Part shown: positions 1 through 11,070 of the stretch, one piece after another
Layout of the letters: each line of letters begins with the position of its first letter
Position numbering within the stretch: position 1 is the stretch's first letter
Assembly: GCF_963678975.1 (NCBI RefSeq)
Contig: NC_089272.1
Coordinates: 63,562,574 to 63,626,573 of the forward strand
Direction: 5' to 3'
DNA from: Dysidea avara
Lineage: Eukaryota; Porifera; Demospongiae; Dictyoceratida; Dysideidae
DNA: 64,000 nucleotides
The notes under the pieces: generated by a model
Databases searched by the model: none
What the model was told of the DNA's origin: nothing
Seen by the model: only the letters and a program-made list of their open reading frames with translations
Position numbers and translations under genes: made by a program

Positions 1-333
1 ATTTTCACAAAGCGTTTTCTCCGAAAATTATAAACACATGCACTTAACAACCCGACTTTACGGTATAGTAAATACTTTATAGTGTCACTTAAGCTTCATT
101 ACTAACTGTTCAGCTCGTATTTGAGCTTCCTGTGTTTAATTGCGTACCCACAATCGAAGCGATCCGCATGCTTGTGACGATTCACTTATGTTCGGCCTCT
201 CAGCAGTGTCTTGTCGTTGCTCTTGCGACGTTATCCACAATCAAAATTCACATGGTCCCATAAAAATACACTCACAAAGCATTCCTGCAGTTTCCATGTA
301 CACTTGCAGGTGAGTCACCCAAGTGGAATATAT
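1..333. other. No gene seen; dispersed repeat fragment at the left edge
   Basis: No coding sequence is supported here. Bases about 15-70 match, in reverse complement, bases about 40287-40345, and in direct orientation bases about 41310-41345, so this is a dispersed repeat rather than unique sequence. The similarity was read by eye and is imperfect. Confidence 0.4.
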
Positions 334-448
334 TAGTTGTAACATGGGCACTTGTGATTTGCCTGAAATATACACACTCGCACTTGGGCTGCGCCCTCGT
401 GCTTGTACGTATATTTCAGGCAAATCACTCATGACCATGTTACAACTA
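334..448. repeat. Foldback (MITE-like) palindrome
   Basis: The left arm begins TAGTTGTAAC and the right arm ends with its reverse complement GTTACAACTA. The arms (about 40 bp each) share the core GTGATTTGCCTGAAATATAC with a few mismatches and enclose a GC-rich loop. This is the shape of a small non-autonomous foldback element. A short (AC)n(AT)n microsatellite follows at 449-472. Confidence 0.7.
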
Positions 449-472
449 CTACACACACACATATATATATAT

Positions 473-1977
473 AACTAACATTGGTACCTGCCCCAGCCCT
501 ACGTGCAGTGTCATCTCCACATTAAACATTTTAATGCCAGACCAAGCATTAAGCACCAGCACTGCTCATGCAGCTGTGTAGAGTACATGGTAAACGAGGA
601 TCTAGATAAGTGGGGTCCAGATAACTGAGGTTCCATTGTAATAGCATTTTCATGCTGTATTAATACTTACCAACGAGTGAAAGTAGTGAGAATAGACAAA
701 TTTTCATAATAAGGAAAAAATTAACTGTTGCCCCTAGCAACCTAATTTTTACATTATTTGTAGATGTCAGTGTCTGAAGTAACCTCTCCAAGTTTTAAAA
801 GAATAGCACATATAAGTCAGATATGACATTTTAAAGTTGCAATTTTCCATACATTGTCTATGTGAGAGACACCAGTTGCCAAATCAAGGGATTCAAAGAA
901 TTTTATATCTTAAGATCTATATACACTATCTATTTAAAGCTTGGAGAGATTATTGTTGACATTCACACCTACAAATTATGTAAAATTGATATATGAATTG
1001 TTTGGAATTTTGGCTTCTCCATATGCTGAAATACCTAATTTATGTAATTACCCAGAAGGGGCAACTGTACCCCCCTTACATATAGATATACATGGAAAAT
1101 CACAAATTTCAAAATGTCATATCTTATGACATATGTATGCTATCATTTCAAAATTTGGAGAAGTTGCTTCAGATGTTGTTACCTAAAAATAATGGGAAAT
1201 TCAGGGTGCTATGGGCAACGGTTATTATTATACGCTTTACAAGTAATACAAAAGGTGAATTATTGCATGCATTAATGGATTTGATCTATGGGATATTTCA
1301 ACCACTAAACAGAACAGCTGATTCTAAAGATTAAGAAAAAGGGACTGTTTCTGACAAATATATATATATATATTTATATTTATAGAGGTACATAAACGAT
1401 GGTTTCAGTTCAAATACTCTAATAGAGCAGTCACTCTATGCCATGGACTGATTAGAGCAGTTTCTCCAATGAAATTGCTTTGGATACTCATTCTCTAAGA
1501 CACCAGGTGTTTGATCATGCACACAACCTGTTTAGTACTTATAGCAGTTTGGTCAGCTACTTGTTCACATACAAAAAGCATGCTTTGCATGCACGTCTCA
1601 TTATACCTAGTCACACACTTGGTGGCTCAATTAGTTTACAAAATTTGCTACACCTTTGTGCAGCAAATGTGCAATGTGTAGCAGTATATCTGGACTGACT
1701 ACTTCACTATTGTTTTGCTGTATGTCTAACATTAAATATATTAATGCGCAGACCCCCCAAAAAATTATTTCATACCTGCATGCATAGAAAAGAACATGTA
1801 GCCTCATTCCATTGAGTACCATGCTTTTTTTGTCCTATGTTTTAGCACAAAACTATGCAACAAGATGCTGAATAAGCCACACAACTACAAATAACACAAA
1901 AAGAAGCCACAAAAAGCAAAGTTCACTAAAATAAATTCTATTACAATACCAAATGTGAACAAAATACAACAGCTAAC
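473..1977. other. Gap without a recognisable gene; 3' flank of kinase gene A
   Basis: Only short random open frames are seen. If kinase gene A has further 3' exons they would lie here or left of the window, but none could be identified. A pogo/Tigger-like terminal motif (GGTCCAGATAACTGAGGTTCC, partly) occurs near 613-635, a (TA)n run near 1358-1375, and one copy of the dispersed motif ACTCTAATAGAGCAGTCAC near 1416-1435. Confidence 0.4.
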
Positions 1978-3474
1978 CTTTAGATGTTGAATTTCAAGTT
2001 GCAGTTGTGCATTCTTAGTTTTAACTCTACTTAGCTGGACATTTTCAGTCTTCAGAGACTCATTTTCTGCCTTCAGCTCATTATGAACTCTCTCTAACTC
2101 ATTTGTTATCTGCATACAACAAAGATATGCAGTACAGAAACAGAAAAAAACATTTTTTTGTGATATCCACTCATCCTAAATGAGTGACAATTGTCAAACA
2201 AGATTACAGTAGGATCCCAGTAATTGTACCAGGACCTGGGCCTGATAACTAAAAAAAAACAACAAAAAAAACAAATATCCCTGTAAAATAACAATTATAA
2301 TTTAAATTAAAGTCTAAATATAATAATAGTTACATTCTAGTGCATGATCTATAGTTGGAATAGTATTTGCATACCCATCTTGTATTTCAAACAGGCATAT
2401 TATATATAATAGATAACAAACCTCATCTTGTAGACTAGCCCACCACACAAGACGGCTCATCCCATCATGACCAGTTTTCTGACTATAAATCTGTTTTACT
2501 CTTCTAATTTCAAATGATACCTCCACCACTGTAGGACGTCTGTTGGGATTGTCATTCAAACAGGATGTTACCAATTCAGTCAGTTCTGCAGCACACCCAA
2601 TCAACTTGTCCATGTATGTTTGTCGTCTTGTCAACTCCGACACAACATCCCATTTATCAGTAAGAGTATTAAGCTGCTCTCGATCACTAGGCTCAGGCCA
2701 TACATGTGTAATAATGTAAAGAATCACTCCTCCATAAGAAAATATATCCAATGGGGTCCCATATGCTGACCCTCTAGTCACAGACTCTGGTGGCATGAAA
2801 GCTGGTGTTCCTGGGACTTTGGTCATTGATGTACCATCTTCAGTAGTTTCCATCACTTTAACAACACCCAGGTCAGTAATCTTGGCTTTCAGCTGACCTC
2901 CCAGTAGTATGTTATTAGGAGAGAGGTCACGGTGTACAATCGGAGGATTCCTGCTATGGAGATACCTTAGACCGAGGCACACATCATCTAAAATGGACAG
3001 CTTCACATTTAATGGTATGGTAGTGAATTTCGCCACCAGACCGCTCAAACTTTGTTCCATCTTCTCCATTACCATAACTGGAAACCTGTGCTGGTCTGAT
3101 GCTGGATAGTACACCCCTGTGGAGGCCGGATATGATATAAATAGGTCACTTTAAAGCACGTACAACCATAGATAATATAGATAATATATATTATCTATGG
3201 TACAACTCATACCAAGAAACTGTACGATGCAAGGATGACGAAGAGTGCTCCATGTTTGACACTCACTAAGAAAATCACTTTTAATCTTATAAAGTGCTTC
3301 GTCCTGTGACATCTCTAGTAGCAGTGTGTGTACTTCCTTAGCGGCACAAAGTGTTCCTCGATAGTCTACCGCGAACACCCTTCCATAAGCGCCCCGACCA
3401 ATTTCTTCACCAGTTGGATTTACATCATAAAGAATCAAATCATTGACAATGCGACCAGCCCTTGGAATTGCCAT
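1978..3474 (-). CDS. Protein kinase A (kinase domain plus coiled-coil tail), 3' end open
   Basis: Three exons on the minus strand: 3474-3213, 3116-2422 and 2109-1978. Splice sites are visible (donor G|GTATGAGT at 3212, acceptor CCACAG at 3117; donor GAG|GTTTGT at 2421, acceptor TGCAG at 2110; donor AAG|GTTAGC at 1977) and phases agree (1, 0, 0). The ATG at 3474 gives MAIPRAG. The 363 visible residues carry a complete kinase domain: glycine loop GRGAYGRV at 26-33, lysine in AAKE at 46, HRDLSPNN at 149-156, DLG at 169-171 replacing the usual DFG, and MPPE in place of APE. The last exon is a leucine/glutamate-rich coiled coil. The last exon ends at a donor, so the protein continues through at least one exon not found. 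The family resembles tyrosine-kinase-like kinases; substrate unknown. It is the head-to-head paralogue of kinase B at 5711. Confidence 0.8.
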
Positions 3475-3495
3475 AACCGCGACACAAATGAAAAA

Positions 3496-4102
3496 CGAAG
3501 TGGCTATATTTACGGGCCCGTAACGTAGGATTTTTTTGCTATATTTACGGCATTCCTAAGTGCGCATGTGCAAGCATCTCGTGACTTAGTCGGTCACGGT
3601 GCAAATACTTATTTAGCCGGTAGTTTGTTGTATAACTCGAGTGTCAACACACTAGTTATATGAAGGTAAGTTTTTGGGTGAGTTCGAGGCGAGCTAGGGT
3701 TGAAGCGAGCGTCTCGGCATACAGACAGTGAAAGTCATCATTGTGTTTAACAGGCAAACGTCAGGTTAACGTTAGGGTTAGGGTCGGGTTCAGCTTTGGT
3801 TTCTTCTTCACTGGTATGCGTTGGAATATATAGTATTTTACATTACAAAAACAAGAGGAGTAGCCAGCAAGTACCGGTGGTACAGTGGTAGATCATGGGT
3901 ACTCCAAACCTGGATGTGTGGGTTCGAGCTTCGTCACATCACACCTTTTTTCTTCGTTTCGAATACCTTTGTGTCACGATTTTTTCTAAGTCTTTTTATA
4001 ATAGTAAATGTAACAAAATAACTCACGAGATGCTTGCACATGCGCACATAGGAATGCCGTAAATATAGCCTACGTTATGGGCCCGTAAATATAGCCGCTT
4101 CG
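3496..4102. mobile_element. Non-autonomous transposon with about 75-bp terminal inverted repeats
   Basis: The ends 3496-3578 and 4022-4102 are inverted copies: both read inward CGAAG(T/C)GGCTATATTTACGGG, then TAACGTAGG, a second GCTATATTTACGG, then GTGCGCATGTGCAAGCATC. The left end stops 21 bp upstream of the ATG of kinase A, so the element occupies the place expected for that gene's promoter or 5' UTR. The interior contains a tRNA-like block (about 3868-3945). No transposase frame is present. Confidence 0.8.
3868..3945 (+). repeat. tRNA-like SINE head inside the transposon
   Basis: The block reads like a tRNA with an A-box-like GGTACAGTGGTAGATCATGG and, about 35 bases later, a B-box-like GGGTTCGAGCTTCG, followed by a T-rich tail. 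Spacing fits a pol III internal promoter. Acceptor-stem pairing was not convincing, so it is called a tRNA-derived SINE piece rather than a tRNA gene. Confidence 0.5.
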
Positions 4103-5710
4103 AATAAAGAAACAGGGTGATTCCCCAAAGGCACCCGATTCTCTATTTCCGGTTGGTTGACTAGCGTGCTTGAAAGTAGCCAATGAGATCAGCAGGGGTT
4201 ATGGTAAAACCAGGAATGGAGAAACAGGAAACGAGAAATGGAGAAATGGGTGGAAATGGAATTCCTTTGCTGCAGAACACTCTTCATTTGTAATTGAAGG
4301 GTTAGCAGACCACAGATTTCCTAATGATTTTCGTGGCGTAAGTATAGCAGTGACTGCTGTATTAGAGTGTTTTGCAACTCAATTGCTAAAAGCTCATAAG
4401 CATAGTAAATGTACTAACAGAACGGCAATTGTATAATGTCTTGGGTCAAATTTCTGATGGTGGATCATAGTAATGCAGATCATCCTGGAGGTATCAGTGG
4501 CTAGATTATAATTCAGTCAGCTACAAATGCACTACCACCATTATGACATTAAGGCTTAAACCAAGCTGGCATGTATTATTATAAAGCTCGTATAATGATA
4601 ATTAAACTTGCTTTTGCAAGCTGACTCGAGATACTCTAATACAGCAGTCACCCTAGTAGAACAGTCACACGTTTATAGCTAGCTGTATGCTTTAACAAAA
4701 AACTAAACAAAATAGTATATTAAAAATTATGATTTTAAAAATGAAGTAGGGACCCAAGCGATAAAAAGTAGTGAAACAAGAGATAAACAATGGTAGCGGT
4801 TATTAAAGCATAGCTTAGTGGGAAATCCCTACTTTGGCATGGTATAACAATTATTTTGTGTTCATTGCCAAAGTAGGGATTTCCCACTGAGCTATGCTGT
4901 AATAACTACCATTGTTCATCTCTTGTTTCACTACTTTTTATCGCTTGGATCTCTACTTCATTTTTAAAATCATAATTTTTAATGTTAATTTACTTCTATA
5001 AATATGTTTACACTAAAGTATCAGCATTAAAACACTACACTCAATGTTAGTATCAAGCATCTATGCACACTACATGCTTTCCAAAATCCATGTAAATGAC
5101 CTCTCAATGTTGAATTCTTGCTTTCACTTTCCACTTAGTAATACACACATTTTTCCACTACCATATATCAAATTATCCTTCTTCACACAATTCAGATCAC
5201 CATGCACCTACAAAATACCAAGACACATCAATATTATACAACTGGCTATAAAACCAGTAAATCACACACACACACACACACACGCACACACACACAAACA
5301 CACAAATTAAACTACCTCAAGCTTGCCCCATGATGTTAAACATCTGTCTATAGCTAGTAACTTATAAATGCTGTATGTTTATTAACCGTATAGCTGGTCA
5401 ACATTGCCAAAAGAGTTTTATAGGCTGCACTAACAGCCTGTTTTAAATGCTTTGGACTAAAAAGTTGGTGATATGCTCCAAATTGTGCATTCTTGTGAAC
5501 TCTGAGACATGTAAAACCTAAAATGGCTAGCTACTTCCTCCGCCACTGCAACCCAGTCTCTCTATACCCCGGCATAACCGTAAAATTAATCATATTCATA
5601 ATTACCTTTTATAACTCAGTTTCCGCAAGTTTTTACTTTTAAATCACGTGTCAAGACTGTTGCAGGCCACCGGCGAGACCAGTTACTATTGTTTATCACT
5701 GCGAAGAAAT
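4103..5710. other. Intergenic gap between kinase A and kinase B
   Basis: No coding sequence is supported. It holds the foldback at 4719-4983, a motif pair of the CTCTAATA..CAGTCAC type near 4632-4670, and a (CA)n tract near 5262-5307. The last few hundred bases must contain the kinase B promoter, but no specific element was recognised. Confidence 0.5.
4719..4983. repeat. Long near-perfect hairpin (foldback MITE)
   Basis: Arms of about 115 bp (4719-4840 and 4865-4983) are inverted copies beginning ATTAAAAATTATG and containing AGTAGGGACCCAAGCGATAA and GTAGTGAAACAAGAGAT, around a loop of about 25 bases. The AGTAGGGAC...AAAAAGTA.TGAAACAAG block recurs in the elements at 13424 and 16803, so this is a small family. 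Confidence 0.8.
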
Positions 5711-6905
5711 ATGGCTTTAGGTGTTGATTTTCTAGTTCTGAGGGGAGTGACGTCACTTAATCGTGACGAACTGGGACGCGGGGCTTACGGGAGAGTTTAC
5801 GCTGTCAGCTATCATGGAACAATCTGTGCGGCCAAAGAGATCCACTCCATTCTGGTGGAAGGAGTTGGACAAGAGCAAATTCGGCGAACCGTCGAGTCGT
5901 TTATGAGGGAGTGCCGTCAATGCAGTAATTTACGCCATCCAAACGTTATACAGTTCCTAGGTGTTTATTATCCCTCTGTGGCGGGGGCGGGCAGAGTACA
6001 GGGAAGGATGCGGCTACCAGTAATGGTTATGGAGATGATGGCGGATAGTTTGACCTCACTGGTGGATAAATATGAGAAGATTCCTGTCCATGTCAAATGG
6101 TCAATTGTCCATGATGTCTCCCTTGGCCTGTGCTACCTTCACAATCATGATCCTCCCATTGTTCACCGAGACCTCTCCCCTAACAACATCTTATTGACGG
6201 CACATCATGTGGCAAAGATCAGTGATCTTGGAGTGGCCAAGGTGATAAAGGCTGATAGTAGAAAGACAATGACCAAAGCTCCAGGAACCGTTGATTTTAT
6301 GCCACCTGAGAGTTTAGCCAACACTCCAGTGTACGGTCCTCCCATGGATGTGTTTTCTTTTGGTGGAATAATCCTCCACACATTTAACCAACAATGGCCT
6401 CGTCCAATAGAGCAAGTGCAGTTCGACCCCAAGACCAGAAAGATGGTGGCTTTTACTGAGGTAAAGCGTCGTCAGCAGTATGTGAATAAGCTGACAGGAG
6501 AGGCTGAAGAATTGAGGCCACTGGTTAAGGAGTGTCTGGATAATGATCCTATTGTGAGGCCAACCATAGCAGCTGTGTGTGAGAGGATCCAAGTCAACAA
6601 AGATGTTTACATGAAAGAATCCCCACAAGGTGTTATCACTCTATGCCAACAATTGGAGAAATTGAGGAATGAGAAGGATAGAATAATTGATGAAAAGGAT
6701 AGAGAAATCAAAGAGTTGAAATCTGAAGTTGGCCAGTTAAAGCAGCAGCTGGTAAGTGTTATTTGTCACTAATAATATCATTACCATATATGGTCTTATA
6801 TAGTCCTCCACAAGGAGTGTACCAACACAACAAGTAGCCAGTCAGCTTAACAGAGTAATTCCTAAAGGAAATGGACCAGCAGAAAAAACATCAAAATTGA
6901 GAGTA
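5711..6905 (+). CDS. Protein kinase B (kinase domain plus coiled-coil tail), 3' end open
   Basis: Exon 1 is 5711-6751 and exon 2 is 6804-6905, with donor CTG|GTAAGTG, acceptor TATATAG and a following donor GTA|GTGAGT, all phase 0. The ATG at 5711 (MALGVDF) is chosen by alignment with the start of kinase A; an upstream in-frame GTG is not used. The kinase domain lies in one exon: glycine loop GRGAYGRV at 22-29, lysine 42 in AAKE, HRDLSPNN at 152-159, DLG at 172-174, FMPPE, then a conserved YVNKLTGEAEELRPLVKECL-type C-lobe. Residues from about 315 are a charged coiled coil (EKLRNEKDRIIDEKDREIKE). Exon 2 adds a Ser/Gln/Lys-rich stretch and ends at a donor, so the 3' end is missing. All catalytic residues are present. 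It lacks the intron that kinase A has after its FLG motif. Confidence 0.8.
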
Positions 6906-7453
6906 GTGAGTCATGATGGTTATAATTAGTGGTAGAAAATGTTCAAATATAACTTCACAGTGCATGTGTGTTGCATGTATTTCCACACACATGAAGGCAA
7001 CGCGTACACATAGTTTGGTTTTGTGTACACATGGCTACATGTGTGAAGGCAGCACCACCACACATGTGAAGGTAGCACACGGGAGCATTACCACACATGT
7101 GATGCATTCTGTAGCACACGTCTAGTTTACTTTACAAGCATGACTGAACAAATACAGTAGATACAGTATGCATGTAGCTGGAGAACACATGCATGGCTTG
7201 TAATGTAGCTAGTAGCTGTAATATTAAAATACCCATAAACGACAACATGGACTATATTGTTGTACTACAGGTAACAGCTACATGTATAGCTACAGGTGCT
7301 CATAATTCACTGTGGATCACAAACAGTGCCTAGCTGGTTAGCCATCATTTTCTTCACTGACTGTTGAATTATGAAGCCATATGATTATGCTCTCTATTTT
7401 TTGCTTCCTTCTGTGGCTATTAACATATTACTACAATAATTGTTTTGTTCATA

Positions 7454-8393
7454 TGTGACCAGATCTGTGAAAACCTGACACAATCGCACAAGCCTAAATT
7501 TACAATATAAAGCATTGAATAAAATGAGTAAAGTATTTGCGTAGTATTGAAAAAATATAAATGTTTTGAACGCCTATTTCTTAGTAATGGAAGGGACTAA
7601 CAATAAAAACCTGAATATCCAGAGTTGGGGTCGTTACACTAAAAATGTAACTAGTTACATATTACTTGTTACTTTTACGCGATGTAGCGTGCTACAGTTA
7701 CATAATACCTATTGAAAAAAGTAACGAATTACATATTACTCGCTACTCTGAGGGCTGTAACTAGTAATAATATTACATATTACATTTGTTCGTTACAAAC
7801 TATAAAGTAAGTCCAACCTTCTAAATACAAGCTACCAGCCTACAACTACAAGTGACACGAGCGAGACACGTGTTTCTCTGGTGTGCACAAATACATACTT
7901 TGTTGTTGTATCTTGGCCTCAATCATCTTATTTGCCTACTCAAGAGGAGTTGGAACACTTTGTTTTGTTGCTGTAGACTCAAGGACACACACATTATGGG
8001 AATTTGGTTATGTCATGTCAAAGCAATCATACATCATCAATTTTTCTTCACAAATTTTGCAGTGAAGAAAGGTGATATAAGGACAACCTTGCCCAGTAAA
8101 TGATTTCCCTATTCATGGCAAACACGATGGTGCAAATTACAGCTCTGTGTATCAATTTGTTCATAAATTACAACCATTTTAATAAGCGTCTGTAATTTTT
8201 TTTTCCCTATACTTGCTGTACAAATTGATTTTTCTGTTGTTGCTACTTTGTAGGGCTGTAACTCCAAAAGTTATTGGCGTATGAAGCTGAAACTTAGCCA
8301 GAGGGTACACTTGGTTAAGTAGATTATAAATATTTAATAAACAGGAATTCAAAAAATGTGCGATCATGTCAGGTTTTTGCAGATCCGGTCACG
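7454..8393. mobile_element. Inverted-repeat transposon, non-autonomous
   Basis: The left end reads TGTGACCAGATCTGTGAAAA then CCTGACACAATCGCACAA. The reverse complement of the right end (8344-8393) reads CGTGACCGGATCTGCAAAAA then CCTGACATGATCGCACAT, giving terminal inverted repeats of about 37 bp at roughly 80% identity. No transposase frame is visible. A further repeat (7621-7822) is nested in it. Confidence 0.7.
7621..7822. repeat. TAACTAGTTACATATTAC-type repeat, nested
   Basis: The segment starts CAGAGTTGGGGTCGTTAC and is built of alternating GTAAC/GTTAC words such as TAACTAGTTACATATTAC. It ends near CGTTACAAACTATAAAGTAA followed by TCCAACCTT. This sequence style is known from hAT-type MITEs in many animals. 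The right boundary and target duplication could not be fixed. Confidence 0.5.
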
Positions 8394-8416
8394 TATTGAT
8401 AAACAATCGTATAAGT

Positions 8417-9020
8417 CAGACATGGGGCCAAGTACATGAGTACTTATACTTATGTACACTTAAGTACAGATTTGAAAGTACTTGTACTTTACTTAAATAC
8501 TTCCTTAATTTCCCAATGTACTTGTACTTATACTCAAGTACTTTGCTAAGTACTTGTATGTACTTGAGTACTTAAAGTACTTGTAAGTACTGCAAACATT
8601 GTACATAGTTTGTACACAGTGGGTGTACAATGAGAATATCAAAATTGTATGAAGGTGCAGTTTACAACTTCTTGCGATTCTTCTAGTGCCTTCCCCAACC
8701 TTACTGTGTATCATGTTGCCACGATTAACGATGTCGCCAATGCTGTTGTTCAAGTCAGTGCGTTTTAAGAGTTTAAGAGAGAATAGTTGACAAAAACCAA
8801 CCCCCCTAGGCACACTTACATACTACAATACACTGAATACAGCATATATTTTACTACAGCAAAATGTACTTGTACTTTACTTAAGTACTTCCAGCATGTA
8901 CTTGTACTTTACTTAAGTACTCTCTTGATTGCTGCTGGAGTACTTGTACTTGTACTTGGAAAATTCAAAAGTACTTGTACTTTACTTAAGTACTTTTAAA
9001 TGTACTTGGCCCCATGTCTG
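8417..9020. mobile_element. hAT-type MITE with 8-bp target-site duplication
   Basis: The 604-bp element has perfect 21-bp terminal inverted repeats (8417-8437 and 9000-9020; outer bases CAGACATGGGGCC). It is flanked by an exact 8-bp duplication GTATAAGT at 8409-8416 and 9021-9028. An 8-bp duplication plus CAG-type termini are hallmarks of the hAT superfamily. The subterminal regions consist of repeated AGTACTTGTACTT / AAGTAAAGTACAAGTACT words, which would be transposase-binding-like arrays. There is no transposase gene. Confidence 0.9.
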
Positions 9021-9609
9021 GTATAAGTGGTATCAGACTTTTTGGCAGATTTGTGAAGGTGACAATTCAAAATTCTATCAAACAATGTTTTAAAACAAAC
9101 CTAACTGGGCATGATCGGTATTGTCGTATTAACACACTGTAAAAAATTTCAAGACAATAATTATGACGATTTTGATGGTAAAAATTCTTCTCAACATGGA
9201 TACTCTAATAGAACAGGCAACCACACCAAACTACTCTAATAGAGCGGTCAACCACTGTAAGTAACAGTAGTTAACCCTCTAACTGTCAGGTTGCCAGCAG
9301 AGCATACCATGGGTCGAAAACAGGGCTGTACTAGCCAACCTGAAAAGATATTCACTTAGTAACTATATATCAAAATGCTCCCTATGAACTAAGGAACTCA
9401 ATTGAGGTATTTCTGTTTACACAGTGTAAACCACAAGATTGTTATTAAACAGTAAAATCACAAAAACAGTAAAATCAGCTGTAAACACAATCGTACTTCT
9501 ATCAAACTAGCTGAGATGCAATAGAGCAGCAGATGCCACACTGGAAAGTGTAGGAAAATGCTCTCCTCAAAAATTTGATCTGAAATATTATTGTAGACTA
9601 TTTTCATCA

Positions 9610-9790
9610 TTTATATGTAACTGTTGGAAATAGGGACCACAAAGGTGTGGGCATGTCCCATGAAAACATCACCCAAAATCCAGTATCACTTTTCCCTAAT
9701 GACAATGAGGCAGTATTGGTTAGGTAAAACTAAGCCCTAACAAGACTTCAGATTGACCCAAAACCATTTCAAGAAGGTGCTACGGAATAT
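9610..9790 (+). repeat. Dispersed repeat, two direct copies (second at 11090-11235)
   Basis: Both copies share GCAGTATTGGTTAGGTA(A/G)AA followed by diverged sequence containing CTTCAGA(T/G)TGAC and CACTTCAA/CATTTCAA. Identity is patchy and the unit borders are uncertain. Confidence 0.5.
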
Positions 9791-9929
9791 TAAAAAAATA
9801 TTATTTTCTAGTGAATGACTGAGTAACTGACTGATGCCTTCAGACAAGTGTAACTCAATAACGGCTAAGGCTACGGGTTTGATTTTTTCACTGTTCAACG
9901 TTGCTTCAGCCAGGAGGTATGTTACAAAC

Positions 9930-10385
9930 CAATTACGGCAACTTTAGACCTGCTCAGAAATTGCCAAAAATGGTAATTTCTGGCAACCAAAAATTGAACT
10001 GCTCACAATTTTTGAGCAGCAAAACAAAGTTTTAAACTGTTCATAATTGCCATATTTGGAAATTTCTGAGCAGGCCAAAAATTAACAAAACTGGAAAGTG
10101 TTTACAGTTTCCAAAATTGGCAACTTTTGTTTTTTGCTTTGAACAATCACAAGATGGTGTTCAAAGCTACCAATTCTGGTAATAAGTGTACTACTCCTTT
10201 TATAAAGGATGACGAACTAATCGATTGTGGGATGTAGTTTGCCAAAAATGGCAATTTCTGATACCCAAAAGTGCCAAAATTGGTAATTTATATAATTGCC
10301 ACATCTGGCAACAAAAAGTTGCCACTTTTGGCAACTTTTGAGGTGCTCACAATTTCCATTTTAGGCAATTTTTGCAATTGTTATA
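9930..10385. repeat. Degenerate CCAAAAATGGCAA-type internal repeats
   Basis: The words TTGCCAAAATTGGCAA, GGCAATTTCTGAGCAG and their reverse complements occur many times over about 450 bp, giving a partly self-complementary tract. The same vocabulary recurs at 12410-12870, so the two are likely copies of one repeat. Confidence 0.6.
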
Positions 10386-10429
10386 TAATTTTATTGAAAG
10401 TACATCGTACAATACAGTAGGACTGTATA

Positions 10430-11070
10430 TGTGACCCAGTCTGAGAAAACCGGGCTTATCGCCTCTTTAAAAGTATCGAGAAACGCTGGTTTTAAGTATT
10501 TAGTGTGTTGTACCTCGCCAATGGTTGAAGCTATGTGTAGCAAATTTTCACATGTTTTACACCAATTCCTTACCTTCCACAGCACCCACTGTGCAAGTAG
10601 CCAACAACTAAGTTTCCTGCCTTTTTAGATAGTTTTTAAACTGAGGTTGACTGTATCAGGCGAGCTGCAAAATGGGTGGAAGGCAGGGGGCCTGGAAGGT
10701 GAGAAAGATGGTGTTCAAAAATTGAAAAGGAAGGCGTAGGGATGAATTGGGCCAAGCTTTGGGCCATTGCGATCTCAAAATTGGCTAAAATGAAAGGAAA
10801 TTCACAGCAGAGGTACTTATTCAACACCACAGAGCTGTACAGCCACATACAGTCATCCCCAGGCTGACCAGAGCTCCATTAAGGCCCTGGACCGCATGTA
10901 CGGATTGTTAATGGGCTTGGGAAAAGCAGCCAGCAAAACCAGACCACTCAAGTCTAGCTGATATTGATTGTGGAATTAATAGTGTATTCATGTAGCTTTG
11001 TTGTGTCCTGGGTGAAGAATTGAATCTGCTGACATGGGCAATAAGACCAGTTTTCTCAGACTGGGTCACA
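10430..11070. mobile_element. Inverted-repeat element, TGTGACCC family, copy 1
   Basis: The left end 10430-10463 begins TGTGACCCAGTCTGAGAAAA. The reverse complement of the right end 11037-11070 is the same with two or three changes, so terminal inverted repeats are about 34 bp. Both ends are bounded by TA, but a target duplication cannot be separated from the palindromic flank. The interior is not coding. A second copy in opposite orientation lies at 46944-47888. Confidence 0.75.

Noticed and set aside
3765-3785. GTTAGGGTTAGGG, telomere-like
   Set aside because: Only two units within a transposon interior; not an interstitial telomere array.
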